64,000 nt of DNA from JBEKZD01 sp050013395 (GTDB lineage: Bacteria; Verrucomicrobiota; Verrucomicrobiia; Palsa-1439). The position numbers and the translations under genes were made by a program. The stretch is from assembly GCA_050013395.1 (NCBI GenBank), contig JBEKFI010000006.1:19766-83765 (forward strand). The letters are read 5' to 3'. Below, piece by piece: positions 1 to 8,553 of this stretch (the stretch's first letter is position 1; the number at the start of each line of letters is the position of its first letter). A model generated the notes under the pieces. It had not been told where the DNA came from. It did no database searches and saw nothing but the letters and a program-made list of their open reading frames with translations.

Positions 1-205
1 AGTTATTCTGCAACACTTGAGTGACTTGATTGGTGCCGAGATAGCCCGTCCAGTGTGGAATCGCGTCCGTAATCGGCACGAAGCCTCCATACTGAACTGG
101 CGCGAGGTCGGCATCTTCAAAATCGAGATTTTGAAAGGTCTGACGCAATAGGCCGGACGTGCAACTCAGGTACAACACCAAAGAATAAACTAACCCTTTC
201 CTCAT
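1..205 (-). CDS. PEP-CTERM family secreted protein, N-terminal part (runs off the left edge)
   Basis: Reading leftwards from an ATG at 205 gives a 68-residue open frame beginning MRKGLVYSLVLYLSCTSG and continuing with QTFQNLDFEDADL. This matches the starts of the two genes to its right, which also have a signal peptide followed by (F)xNLDFESA. It is therefore a third tandem paralog whose C-terminus, presumably with a PEP-CTERM anchor, lies outside the window. A GAGGT Shine-Dalgarno lies 5-9 bases before the start. The function of the family is unknown; proteins of this design are exported and sorted by exosortase. Confidence 0.8.
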   Translation of the reverse strand, partial: MRKGLVYSLVLYLSCTSGLLRQTFQNLDFEDADLAPVQYGGFVPITDAIPHWTGYLGTNQVTQVLQNN

Positions 206-246
206 CACCGACCTCGCAAGGGACAATACTCGTTGCCCGGAAGTTT
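206..246 (-). promoter_or_regulatory. Conserved leader of the tandem PEP-CTERM genes (copy 1)
   Basis: The 41-base gap holds the string GGGCAACGAGTATTGT, then GAGGTCGGTG directly before the ATG (gene orientation). The same block precedes the two paralogs (949-988 and 1667-1704). It includes the ribosome binding site GAGGT. The block was duplicated with the genes. Confidence 0.6.
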
Positions 247-948
247 TCACGCGGCCCGGCGGTAGGTCAAACGCCACAAGCCAAGCGCCGCGACTCCGAT
301 CACCAGTAAACTCAAACCACTCGGTTCAGGAATCGGGTCAGGCGAGAACTCGATGGAATCCAAGGTCAATCCATGGAGTTGGCCCTCGTACGGATTCTGG
401 GCGAACACCGTAAACGTTAACTCAGCCGCTTGCCCTGCAAATGATGAAATATCGGCTTCGTATAGACTATAGTTTTGACCGGTCACCGGAGAAGAAACCA
501 AGTTGAGACTTGAACCTCCCAAGGATACTGCGAATGGACCGAAGGCATTTGCAAGAAAACTCAGCGACTTTGTACCTACCGGAACCAATCCGGTTTGGGA
601 GAGTGATGCATCAGCGGATATCGAAGAACTGCCGAGTTGAAGACCTGCTTCGAGAGAAAGAGTGTAGTTCCCTTGAATGACCGGAAACGCGCCGCTGGAA
701 CTCCAAAGGGCGATACCTGTGGAATCCAAGAAAGCGTTGTCGTACAAAATCCAGTCCAGTTGATTGGTTCCCGAAAACCCATTCCAACCGGGCAACGCCT
801 CGCTGAGGTAAACACCGTTATGAGGATCGCCAGAAATTGGGACCAACGTTGCCGACTCAAAGTCTAAATTTGTGAAGGTGCCCGACGCCCACAGAACGGA
901 AGTGCAACTCACATACAACACGAAGGAGCAAACAATCCCTTTCCTCAT
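247..948 (-). CDS. PEP-CTERM sorting domain protein
   Basis: A 233-residue protein with an N-terminal signal peptide (MRKGIVCSFVLYVSCTSVLW), a beta-rich middle, and a C-terminal PEP-CTERM signal. That signal is the PIPEPSGLSLLVIG motif, a hydrophobic stretch, then the basic end RLTYRRAA. In known systems this signal is recognised and cleaved by exosortase after Sec export. The middle begins NLDFESA and ends TLDSIEFSP, a pattern common in secreted PEP-CTERM proteins that may form a jelly-roll fold. No catalytic motif was seen. It lies between two paralogs on the same strand with about 40-base gaps, so the three may be cotranscribed. Exosortase genes are not in the window. Confidence 0.85.
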   Translation of the reverse strand: MRKGIVCSFVLYVSCTSVLWASGTFTNLDFESATLVPISGDPHNGVYLSEALPGWNGFSGTNQLDWILYDNAFLDSTGIALWSSSGAFPVIQGNYTLSLEAGLQLGSSSISADASLSQTGLVPVGTKSLSFLANAFGPFAVSLGGSSLNLVSSPVTGQNYSLYEADISSFAGQAAELTFTVFAQNPYEGQLHGLTLDSIEFSPDPIPEPSGLSLLVIGVAALGLWRLTYRRAA

Positions 949-988
949 CCATCACCTCGAACAGGACAATACTCGTTGCCCGCTGTTT
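949..988 (-). promoter_or_regulatory. Conserved leader of the tandem PEP-CTERM genes (copy 2)
   Basis: Same block as at 206-246: GGGCAACGAGTATTGT, then a GAGGTGATGG ribosome-binding region before the ATG at 948. The two copies differ at a few positions only, whereas the encoded proteins differ widely. Confidence 0.6.
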
Positions 989-1666
989 TCACGCGGTCTT
1001 GCGATAAGTCACGCGCCAACAGCCAAGCGCCACAACTCCAATCACCAGTAAACTCAAACCACTCGGTTCAGGGATCGGCTGGGCGGCGAACGAGATCGCG
1101 TCAAGATCGCATGGGGCGCTACCGTGAGCGGTACCTATCGTGAATCTCATTTCTTCAACAGAGCCCGCAAACGAGGAAATATCACAGCCGAAGAAGCCGG
1201 AGCCAAGTGGAAATACCGTTGTATTTTGACTACCAACCGTAACAGTCAGGTCATTCGTATAAAACAACCTGGCTTCAAACTGGAGAGAATTCGCCCAAAC
1301 GGGGATCAGACCCGTCTGGGCGATGCTTGCTGGCTGTGCTCCTTCGTTTTGAGTGCCTCCAGCTTGGAGGATTGCTGTGTAGGTCCCCTCAAGCGGCTGG
1401 TAACCGAACGAATACTGAGGCCCCATAATGCCGACGTTGGCATCGCCCAGTGTAATGGCGTTATGCCCTACTTGGGTGAGTTGTTTCGTGCCGATGTACG
1501 CTGACCAGCCGGGAAGTCCATCCGAAACGGACACAAATTCCTCGTAATCGGGAGGCAAATTGCTGACGTTAGCCGACTCGAAATCGAGATTTTGAAAAGT
1601 CTGTGCCCGAAGGGCAGAAGTGAAGCTTACACACAACAGCACAGCTAGAACAATTCCCTTTCTCAT
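989..1666 (-). CDS. PEP-CTERM sorting domain protein
   Basis: A 225-residue paralog of the previous gene. It starts MRKGIVLAVLLCVSFTSALR (signal peptide), continues QTFQNLDFESAN, and ends with PIPEPSGLSLLVIG, a hydrophobic helix and RVTYRKTA. The ATG at 1666 is chosen over a longer frame (to 1819) because it aligns with both paralogs and has the conserved GAGGTCGGTG just upstream. It is probably the first gene of the three-copy array. Molecular function unknown. Confidence 0.85.
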   Translation of the reverse strand: MRKGIVLAVLLCVSFTSALRAQTFQNLDFESANVSNLPPDYEEFVSVSDGLPGWSAYIGTKQLTQVGHNAITLGDANVGIMGPQYSFGYQPLEGTYTAILQAGGTQNEGAQPASIAQTGLIPVWANSLQFEARLFYTNDLTVTVGSQNTTVFPLGSGFFGCDISSFAGSVEEMRFTIGTAHGSAPCDLDAISFAAQPIPEPSGLSLLVIGVVALGCWRVTYRKTA

Positions 1667-1704
1667 CACCGACCTCGTAGCGCACAATACTCGTTGCCCG
1701 CCAG
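1667..1704 (-). promoter_or_regulatory. Conserved leader of the tandem PEP-CTERM genes (copy 3)
   Basis: The GGGCAACGAGTATTGT block and GAGGTCGGTG ribosome-binding site occur again before the ATG at 1666. Being upstream of the first gene in the array, this copy may be the original leader. Confidence 0.55.
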
Positions 1705-1963
1705 TCTCGCAAGCCAGAACTGGAGCGGGCAGAGACTGTGAGGTTCGATCTCGCACATTAGTCGCTCCGAATGTTGTTTGTTGAAACCTTGAACCCATTG
1801 GCTTGCCCACACGGTGCATACTGGCGTCGATGAGCCGCGGCTACATCTCACCGAGCAGCCGGCCGTACCTATTTCGGGTGTGACCACTTGAATAAGTGCG
1901 CGCTGGATACGTCTATCGGTGCGATTACACCTCGGAGGACATGAAGCCGGACTTGGATTGACG

Positions 1964-4654
1964 ATGGAGCGATTTCTTGCTACAGGTATTGTCAGCAAGT
2001 TGCCAAGCCGAGGAACCATTCTCGAAGGCGAGGATTTTGTGCCAGGACCCCAAATCATCGAAGCGCCAGCGCCCCTTGTTACGGCCAAAGCCGTCAACGA
2101 AGGTGGCGTAAGCAGCGTATCCCCGCAGGCTGTTGTCCCCGCCGAGCGGGTGCTGACGGACGGAAAGTTCTTCCGCATCGGGGCACAGAAGTTTTACCCG
2201 AAAGGCGTCACCTACGGCACGTTCAAGCCCGATGCGTCCGGGTGCACGTTCCCCAAGCCGGAACAGGTGGAGTGGGACTTCGAGTTGATCAAGCAACTCA
2301 ATGCCAATTGCGTCCGCGTTTACCACGTGCCGCCGCGCTGGTTCTTGGATTTAGCGCAGCAGCATGGGCTGAAGGTACTGATTGATTGCGTCTGGTCCAA
2401 GCACACCTGTTTCCTCGATGACCCCGAGACGATGGAAAACGCCCGACGCGCCGTGCGCCAAGCGGCGGAAACGGTGGCGGGCCATCCGGCGGTGTTCGCG
2501 CTGGTGCTGGCCAACGAGATTCCGCCGGACATTGCGCGCTGGTACGGCGCGCGCCGGATCGAAAGCTTCATCGACGACCTGGCGGCCATCGTGAAACGAA
2601 TCGATCCGCAACGGCTGGTCACCTTCGTCAATTTCCCGCCCACGGAGTTCCTCCGCCCCAGCAGTCTGGACTTTGTCAGCTTTAACGTTTACCTGCACGA
2701 GCAGCGGCCGTTCTCAAACTATCTGGATCGACTCCAAAGCATCGCGGGCGACAAACCGCTGGTGCTCGCGGAGTTCGGCATCGACTCGATCCGCGAGAGC
2801 GAAGAACGCAAGGCGCAGATTCTGAGCAGCCACATCGAGATCGCCTTCCGCGCCGGGCTGGCCGGTACGTTCATTTTTGCCTTCACCGACGATTGGCACA
2901 CGGGTGGTCACCAAATTGAAAACTGGTTCTTCGGGTTGACCGACCGCGAACGGCAGCCACGCCGTTCGTATCACGCGATTGCCGAGCAGTACAAGCGCGC
3001 CCCGCACTTTCCGTTGCCGGATTACCCAAAGGTAAGCGTCGTGGTGGCGAGCTACAACGGCGGGCGGACTCTGCCCGCGTGCCTGAATTCGCTGACGCAT
3101 CTGAATTATCCCAACTACGAGATCATCCTCGTCGATGACGGCTCGACCGACGACACGGCGAAGATTGCCTCGCATTACCCTTCAGTGCGAACGATTCATC
3201 AGCCCAACCTTGGCTTGAGTGCCGCCCGCAACACAGGCATTGCGGCGGCTGAGGGCGACTTGATCGCTTTTACCGACAGCGATTGTCGCGCTGACGAAGA
3301 CTGGCTTTACTATCTCGTTGGCGACCTGCTGAAGACAGACGCCGCCGCCATTGGCGGTCACAACTTTCCTCCGGCGGAGGACGACTGGATTGCGGGCGCC
3401 GTGGCGGTTTCGCCCGGCGGCCCAGCGCACGTCATGCTCGATGACCGCAACGCGGAGCACATCCCCGGCTGCAACATGATGTTCTGGAAGTGGTCGCTCG
3501 AGGGGATCGAAGGATTCGATCCGCAATACCGCGCGGCGGGCGACGACGTGGACGTTTGCTGGCGGCTGCTGCAACGCGGATACAAGATCACCTTTTCGCA
3601 CGCCGGTTTCGTCTGGCATTACCGCCGCAACACCTTCGCCGCCTACTTGAAACAGCAGCGCGGCTACGGCGTGGCCGAGGCGCTGCTGCGCTACAAACAT
3701 CCTGAATACTTCAACAGCCTCGGCGGCATGCGCTGGCACGGTCGGATTTACAATCCGACGCGGGCGGCGGGCGCGTTCGGGCGGTTCGTGATTTATCACG
3801 GCATCTTCGGCAGCGGCCTGTTTCAAACACTCTACACTCCCGAACCAGCCGGATTGCTGCCGATCCTGACCAGCCTGGAATGGCACGTGTTGTTTACGTT
3901 GGGCGGGGTTTTGCTGGCGATGATGTGGCCGGCGCTCTGGCCACTGCCGGCACTAACGCTCCTGGCGAGCCTGAGTGCGGCGGCGCTGGCTGCCGCGCGC
4001 GTCGATCTGCCTCCCTGGCAACGGCGCATCTGGTCGCGGCCGCTCGTCACCGGATTGTATTTGCTTCAGCCGATCGTGCGCGGTTGGCCAAGGTACGCGC
4101 ATCGATTGCGCCGATCGGAGACGCCGACGACGGCGCACGCGACGGTGAGAGAGTTGGCCGAGCAGTACGACGGCGTGTCGAGCATTCACACGGTCAATTA
4201 CTGGAACGAGCAGGGGATCGAACGCGTTGCTTTTTTGCAGAAGCTTTTGGAGGTTCTGGAGCGCGACCAGTGGCAGGCCAGCGCCGATAGCGGTTGGGAC
4301 GAGCATGACGTGACGATTCACGGCGACCGCTTCACCAAGGCTGTCGTCAACACCGTTTGCGAAAACCATGGCGGCGACAAGCGATTGCTGCGGGCGCGAT
4401 TGTGCGCCCGCTGGACACTGCTGGCGAAAGTGCTGCTGTGGACTGACGTCGCGCTGGTGGCGCTCTTCCTCGTGGTGGCACAGCATGCCTTGTGGGCGCT
4501 ATCGGCGTGGTTGCTGGTGGTGCTGGTGGCGGCGTACCTGCATTTGCGCTCGCATCGCACGTTGCGGTTGGCGATTGCCCTCTTGGATGTGACGGCGCAG
4601 CAGATGGGACTCACCAAGCTCACGGCTCCGAAAAAGTTTGAAAAGCCCGCGTAG
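1964..4654 (+). CDS. Fused clan GH-A glycosidase / family 2 glycosyltransferase
   Basis: About 896 residues with two enzymatic halves. Residues ~60-340 look like a TIM-barrel glycoside hydrolase of clan GH-A: VLANEIPP supplies the acid/base Glu (~E185) and LVLAEFGID the nucleophile Glu (~E270). Residues ~355 onward are a GT2 fold: VSVVVASYNGG, ILVDDGSTDD (~391), a DSD metal-binding motif (~438) and GDDVDVCWRLLQRG. Hydrophobic helices near ~655-700 and ~815-860 anchor the C-terminus. The likely role is making or trimming a surface polysaccharide at the membrane. The start is uncertain. GTG at 1919 is also in frame, but neither start has a Shine-Dalgarno. GGAGG at 1933 serves a six-codon frame (ATG 1941) that stops 2 bases before ATG 1964. 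The gene overlaps the next one by 17 bases. Confidence 0.85.
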   Translation: MERFLATGIVSKLPSRGTILEGEDFVPGPQIIEAPAPLVTAKAVNEGGVSSVSPQAVVPAERVLTDGKFFRIGAQKFYPKGVTYGTFKPDASGCTFPKPEQVEWDFELIKQLNANCVRVYHVPPRWFLDLAQQHGLKVLIDCVWSKHTCFLDDPETMENARRAVRQAAETVAGHPAVFALVLANEIPPDIARWYGARRIESFIDDLAAIVKRIDPQRLVTFVNFPPTEFLRPSSLDFVSFNVYLHEQRPFSNYLDRLQSIAGDKPLVLAEFGIDSIRESEERKAQILSSHIEIAFRAGLAGTFIFAFTDDWHTGGHQIENWFFGLTDRERQPRRSYHAIAEQYKRAPHFPLPDYPKVSVVVASYNGGRTLPACLNSLTHLNYPNYEIILVDDGSTDDTAKIASHYPSVRTIHQPNLGLSAARNTGIAAAEGDLIAFTDSDCRADEDWLYYLVGDLLKTDAAAIGGHNFPPAEDDWIAGAVAVSPGGPAHVMLDDRNAEHIPGCNMMFWKWSLEGIEGFDPQYRAAGDDVDVCWRLLQRGYKITFSHAGFVWHYRRNTFAAYLKQQRGYGVAEALLRYKHPEYFNSLGGMRWHGRIYNPTRAAGAFGRFVIYHGIFGSGLFQTLYTPEPAGLLPILTSLEWHVLFTLGGVLLAMMWPALWPLPALTLLASLSAAALAAARVDLPPWQRRIWSRPLVTGLYLLQPIVRGWPRYAHRLRRSETPTTAHATVRELAEQYDGVSSIHTVNYWNEQGIERVAFLQKLLEVLERDQWQASADSGWDEHDVTIHGDRFTKAVVNTVCENHGGDKRLLRARLCARWTLLAKVLLWTDVALVALFLVVAQHALWALSAWLLVVLVAAYLHLRSHRTLRLAIALLDVTAQQMGLTKLTAPKKFEKPA

Positions 4655-6248
4655 CACCTGGTTTTGGAACGCATTGCTTCTTGCGCTGCTTGTCTGGCAG
4701 GCGGCCGTGCTGTCGCTGCACATCAACCGCCCGTGGACGGGCCATCACGACTGGAATGGCTTCCTGTGGTCTCAGGCGGCGCACAATCACCTGCTCGCGG
4801 GACTGCGCAGCACGCTGGGCGCATCTGCTTGGAACCATTTCGGGCCGCCACCGATCCCGCCGGAGGCGTACTACGTTCATCATCCGCCCCTGCTGTCCTT
4901 GATTTTGGCGGCGCTTTTTGCCGTGCTCGGCGAACACGAGTGGGTCGCCCGCCTCCTGCCGGTCAGTTTCTCAGTCGTCGGCGCGATGTTGCTGTGGCTG
5001 CTCGTGCGGGAAGCCGCCGGACCGCGCGCGGCCACGCTCGCGGTTGCTGTGTTTGCCGCCTGCCCGACGGAGTTGTACTTCGGCCAGATGGTCAATTTCG
5101 AGCCGCTGATGGCGGTGTGGATGTTGGGCGCGTTGTGGTGCCTCCGCCGTTGGCAACTGACCGCCAGCAGCGCGTACCTTGCAGCGGCGCTTGGCCTCGT
5201 AGCGCTCGGGCTGTGGACGGAATGGCCGATGTACATCCTGGCTGTGGTCCTCGCCGCAATGCTGCTGGCCCGACGACCGCCCGATTGGCGCGCGTCGGGC
5301 ATGCTCACCGCAATCGCACTGGCTTCAGCCATGCTGTTTCTGTTGCACATTCGGCTGGTGTGCCCCGACGCTTGGCGGGATGCGCTCGGTCAGTTTGCGT
5401 TTCGGCTCAGCGCAGACCCCGGGCTGACGAGAGAAAGCGGGGCGACGTTCACGGCAGCGGAGTGGTTCGTCCGACAGGGCCGGTTTCTGACGCGCGGGAT
5501 TTTGTGGCCGCTGTGGATTCTGGCGATTGCGGGCGCGGCGATGTGCTGGCGAAAACGGCTGACCTCGGACGGCCTTCGGTGGCTTGGCTGGGCTGCCCTG
5601 AACTTGTTCAGCATGCAGACAATTTATCTGGTTGTGTGGAGGAACGTCTCGTACACGCATGAGTACGCGAGCTTCTACTTTGTTCTGCCCGTGGCGATCA
5701 TGGGCGGCGTTGCGTTGGATGGTTTGCTGGGCTGTGTGCAACAGCGGTGGAGTTCGAAACGTACGCACGTTGTGGCGCATTGCTTGCTGGTCGCTGCTGT
5801 TGTCGGGCTGTGCGGATGGGGTTATGCGCAGTCGCGCGTGTATCACCACCGTTATTACCTCCTCGAATGGGGCGAACCTGAGCCCGAAGACCTGATCCCG
5901 TCTCTTGGCCGAACGATTGCGCGGGCGTGTCCCGACGACGCAATGATCATCTGCAATTTCCCGTGGATCTCGCCGCAACTGCAGTATTACGCCCGCAAAG
6001 AGATGGCCTTTCAGAAGACCGCGTACGCCGACTGGCAGCCTTATCTGGCGACCAACCGCGCCATTGGCGGTGTCATCTGGCAGGAAGCGCAAGGAGCGGC
6101 GGAATTACTCGCGGCGCTGCCGCCAGGCCACCGGGAAATCGTCCGCTTTGGCCCCTATAGTTTCTGTCTGTGGCGGCCTGAATCTGCAGGCACGGGCAGA
6201 TCGCAGGCGCGCAGCAGGGCAGCCAGCGCCTTGTCCGAATCGAAGTAA
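4638..6248 (+). CDS. GT39-like polytopic glycosyltransferase
   Basis: A 536-residue membrane protein with about ten hydrophobic helices. After the first helix comes HINRPWTGHHDWNGFLWS, an extracytoplasmic loop with an Asp as in GT39/ArnT-type lipid-linked-sugar transferases, followed by YVHHPPLLSLILAALFAVLG, also typical of that family. Such enzymes move a sugar from a polyprenyl-phosphate donor to protein, lipid or glycan outside the membrane. It starts at TTG 4638 inside the end of the GH-GT2 gene (17-base overlap), so translation is probably coupled. Its last 94 bases overlap, tail to tail, the converging glycosyltransferase gene. Substrate unknown. Confidence 0.75.
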   Translation: MKSPRSTWFWNALLLALLVWQAAVLSLHINRPWTGHHDWNGFLWSQAAHNHLLAGLRSTLGASAWNHFGPPPIPPEAYYVHHPPLLSLILAALFAVLGEHEWVARLLPVSFSVVGAMLLWLLVREAAGPRAATLAVAVFAACPTELYFGQMVNFEPLMAVWMLGALWCLRRWQLTASSAYLAAALGLVALGLWTEWPMYILAVVLAAMLLARRPPDWRASGMLTAIALASAMLFLLHIRLVCPDAWRDALGQFAFRLSADPGLTRESGATFTAAEWFVRQGRFLTRGILWPLWILAIAGAAMCWRKRLTSDGLRWLGWAALNLFSMQTIYLVVWRNVSYTHEYASFYFVLPVAIMGGVALDGLLGCVQQRWSSKRTHVVAHCLLVAAVVGLCGWGYAQSRVYHHRYYLLEWGEPEPEDLIPSLGRTIARACPDDAMIICNFPWISPQLQYYARKEMAFQKTAYADWQPYLATNRAIGGVIWQEAQGAAELLAALPPGHREIVRFGPYSFCLWRPESAGTGRSQARSRAASALSESK

Positions 6249-7351
6249 TCCACTACGACCGCGCGTGCGGCGCGACAATGTTTTGCGTAGTCGGAGTTGA
6301 TCTTCTCCACCGCCTCGACCACGTCGTCCTCGGCGCTGAAGGCAAACAGGCCTTCGCCGCACGGGATGATTTCGCTGAAGCCTGTGTCTTGAACGATGGC
6401 GGGTTTGCCTGACGCGAGATAAACCGCCGTGCGGTCGCTGAACCAGCCGCTGCGCGCCTTGACTTCCAGGTTCACCGCCACGCTGAATTCGCCGCGCGAT
6501 TGCGCGATGTACTCGAGGTACGTCCACGGCGTGGCCGTTACCTTGAGCGGATTGGCGATGCGCCAACCGGCGGCGGCGATTTGCTCGCGCGGAGCGTTCG
6601 GCCCGGCCAGGGCGATTTCAAACATTGGCCCGACCCGCTTGGGCAAATCGAAGATCCGTATGAACTCGACGTCCTTCTGCCCGTACTCCTCGCCATTGTA
6701 AATGACCGGTTTGCGCGCGCTCCAGCTCATGATTGTCGTGAAGAACTTCGCCTCCGGTGTAAACCGCGGCGTCACCAACTCCAGCGCCATCGGCCAGCGG
6801 GTTGGACGCCAGTTCAGGCCGTGCGTCGGGATCGGGCAATCCACCTTGCCGATGCGCTCGCCGATGGTGAAATGAAATTGAAAATCGTACGGCGAGGCGT
6901 AGCCGTCGCAGGACGGCGCAGGCGTGGCAGGCATGCCGAACTGCGTGAAGCCGGGATCGGCATCCCAAAAGATGCGCTTCTTGCAGTCGCGAAACTGATC
7001 CAGCCAGGTCACGGCCGCTACGCTGAGCAGGAAATCGGCGTCGCAGCAAACGCGTCCCAATTCCTCGCGCGACATGCCGTGGTAATTGCCGTCCGCGTCC
7101 ACGTAGCACCATCGGTTCACGCCGATCTTTTCGAACGCGCGGCGCAGCTCGGCGATGCCGTAGGTCGGATCATTGGTCGAGCTGTTGGTGCGCGGGTCAT
7201 AACACGAGGACGGCCATCCGTACTGCTCGGCGAACACCACCTCGTAGCCAAGCCTCTGCAACCCGACGAGAAAATGGAGCTGGGAAAGCACATGGCCGCC
7301 CAGCGGGTAGCGCACCAGATAACCGGCGACAATGGCCACCGGCTTGCTCAT
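6155..7351 (-). CDS. Glycosyltransferase-like protein (paralog of next gene)
   Basis: A 398-residue protein with an N-terminal Rossmann-like start (VAIVAGYLVRYPLGGHVLSQ; then LGYEVVFAEQYGW) and a GT-B-like C-terminal half with SRGEFSVAVNLEVKARSGWF and KPAIVQDTGFSE, resembling the donor-binding region of GT4/CgeB-type enzymes. It is clearly homologous to the gene at 7348-8553 (shared YHGxS, FxxDxDPxFTQ, GQKDVEF and RSGWFS motifs). Its ATG overlaps that gene's stop (ATGA), so the two form an operon. The 3' end overlaps the converging GT39-like gene by 94 bases. Probably works on the same surface glycan; donor and acceptor unknown. Confidence 0.7.
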   Translation of the reverse strand: MSKPVAIVAGYLVRYPLGGHVLSQLHFLVGLQRLGYEVVFAEQYGWPSSCYDPRTNSSTNDPTYGIAELRRAFEKIGVNRWCYVDADGNYHGMSREELGRVCCDADFLLSVAAVTWLDQFRDCKKRIFWDADPGFTQFGMPATPAPSCDGYASPYDFQFHFTIGERIGKVDCPIPTHGLNWRPTRWPMALELVTPRFTPEAKFFTTIMSWSARKPVIYNGEEYGQKDVEFIRIFDLPKRVGPMFEIALAGPNAPREQIAAAGWRIANPLKVTATPWTYLEYIAQSRGEFSVAVNLEVKARSGWFSDRTAVYLASGKPAIVQDTGFSEIIPCGEGLFAFSAEDDVVEAVEKINSDYAKHCRAARAVVVDYFDSDKALAALLRACDLPVPADSGRHRQKL

Positions 7352-8553
7352 ACGCCGACGCGCTCCAGCATCGCCCCCAACACCTTGCGCGCGTCAAACA
7401 TCTGCTCGGCTATTCCGCGGGCTGCGGCACTGTGCCTCGCGTAATCGGCATTGATGTGATCGATGCCCGCGATCGCTTCTTCCGCCGTGCTGAACGCAAA
7501 AAGCCCGTTGCCGGTCGGATAAATCTTGCTCCAGTCTGTGTCCTGCAACACGCAGGGTCGCCCGAGCGCCAGATAACACGCGCTGCGGCAACTGAACCAG
7601 CCGCTGCGCGATTTGACGTAGCCTTCCTTGGCCACGCTCCATTCGCCCTTGGAGTTGCCCAAGTAATCGCGGTAGGTCCACGGATCAGGGAGATGCTCGC
7701 TCGGCTCGATGATCCGCCAGCCTTTTTGTTGGAGGAGTTCTGTCGGCCGCTTCATGCCCGGCCCCATGCCCATCGCGATCTCAAACTTCTGCGTCGTCTT
7801 CTGAGGCAGGTCAATAAACTTCATGAACTCGACATCTTTTTGTCCCCAGGTCTCTCCGCCGTACTCGCAGCCCTTGTAAGAAACCCAGTTCATCACCGTG
7901 GTGAATACATCGCGGACATCTTCCGTGGGAGCGGCGTCCCCGCCGCGATTCTGGCCCGGTCGCGGCGGGGACGCCGCTCCCACAAACGGCCACCAATCCA
8001 GCACGATCGGCTGGCGCGTCGGAATCCATTTCAATCCTGCCATCGGCACACGGCAATCAGGCGCTCCGATGTTCTCGGCGAACGTGAAATGAAAATCGTG
8101 GGCGTGGATGCGATCGATCACGCCTTGGTTGCCCGACACCAGCGCCACCTGCGTGAACATCGGATCGGAATCGATAAAAACCTTTCTGGGGATTGCGACG
8201 TACTCCGGCCGCAACCAGCCGCAGCCGGACACGTTCAGGTAAACGTCGGCGCTGGCGCAGAATTTCCTGGCCTCGGCCTCGCTAACGCCATGGTAACTGC
8301 CGTCGGGCGCGTTGCGGTAAATCCAGCGGTCGCCGAGGCTGAGCCGGTTCATCACGTCGCCGAGATACTTGACGTTGTAGCTGCAATCGTCGCTGACGGT
8401 GTTCTTGATCGGGTCGTACGGCCACGTCTCCGTGTCTTCGAGATACCACACCTCATGCCCGAGCAGGCGAAATCCCTCGACATACTGCAGGTAATCCCAC
8501 GCCACCCCGCCGAACGCATACTGCCCGACCAGCCCTGTCACAATGATCCGCAT
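7348..8553 (-). CDS. Glycosyltransferase-like protein with in-frame palindromic repeat insert
   Basis: A 401-residue paralog of the downstream gene, with the same order of motifs: LLGHEVWYLED, SYHGVSEAEARKFC, FIDSDPMFTQVAL, GQKDVEFMKF, SRSGWFSCRSACYLALG and PCVLQDTDWSKIYP. About two thirds along the first half it carries VGAASPPRPGQNRGGDAAPT, which the paralog lacks. These residues are encoded exactly by the hairpin repeat at 7925-7983. The rest of the alignment continues on both sides, so the insertion kept the frame. It is first in a two-gene operon; the region upstream (8554-8728) holds short repeat sequence. Confidence 0.7.
   Translation of the reverse strand: MRIIVTGLVGQYAFGGVAWDYLQYVEGFRLLGHEVWYLEDTETWPYDPIKNTVSDDCSYNVKYLGDVMNRLSLGDRWIYRNAPDGSYHGVSEAEARKFCASADVYLNVSGCGWLRPEYVAIPRKVFIDSDPMFTQVALVSGNQGVIDRIHAHDFHFTFAENIGAPDCRVPMAGLKWIPTRQPIVLDWWPFVGAASPPRPGQNRGGDAAPTEDVRDVFTTVMNWVSYKGCEYGGETWGQKDVEFMKFIDLPQKTTQKFEIAMGMGPGMKRPTELLQQKGWRIIEPSEHLPDPWTYRDYLGNSKGEWSVAKEGYVKSRSGWFSCRSACYLALGRPCVLQDTDWSKIYPTGNGLFAFSTAEEAIAGIDHINADYARHSAAARGIAEQMFDARKVLGAMLERVGV
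7925..7983. repeat. Palindromic repeat (GTGGGAGCGGCGTCC family) inside a coding region
   Basis: Two 24-base arms, 7925-7948 and 7960-7983, are perfect reverse complements around an 11-base loop. The arms begin GTGGGAGCGGCGTCC. The same arms occur in dnaE (40643-40712), and a shorter relative with an altered centre occurs at 10196-10219 and 34011-34034. Confidence 0.9.

Noticed and set aside
1819..1918. Longer start (1819) for the third PEP-CTERM gene
   Set aside because: Would add 51 residues before a clear signal peptide and override the leader shared by all three paralogs.
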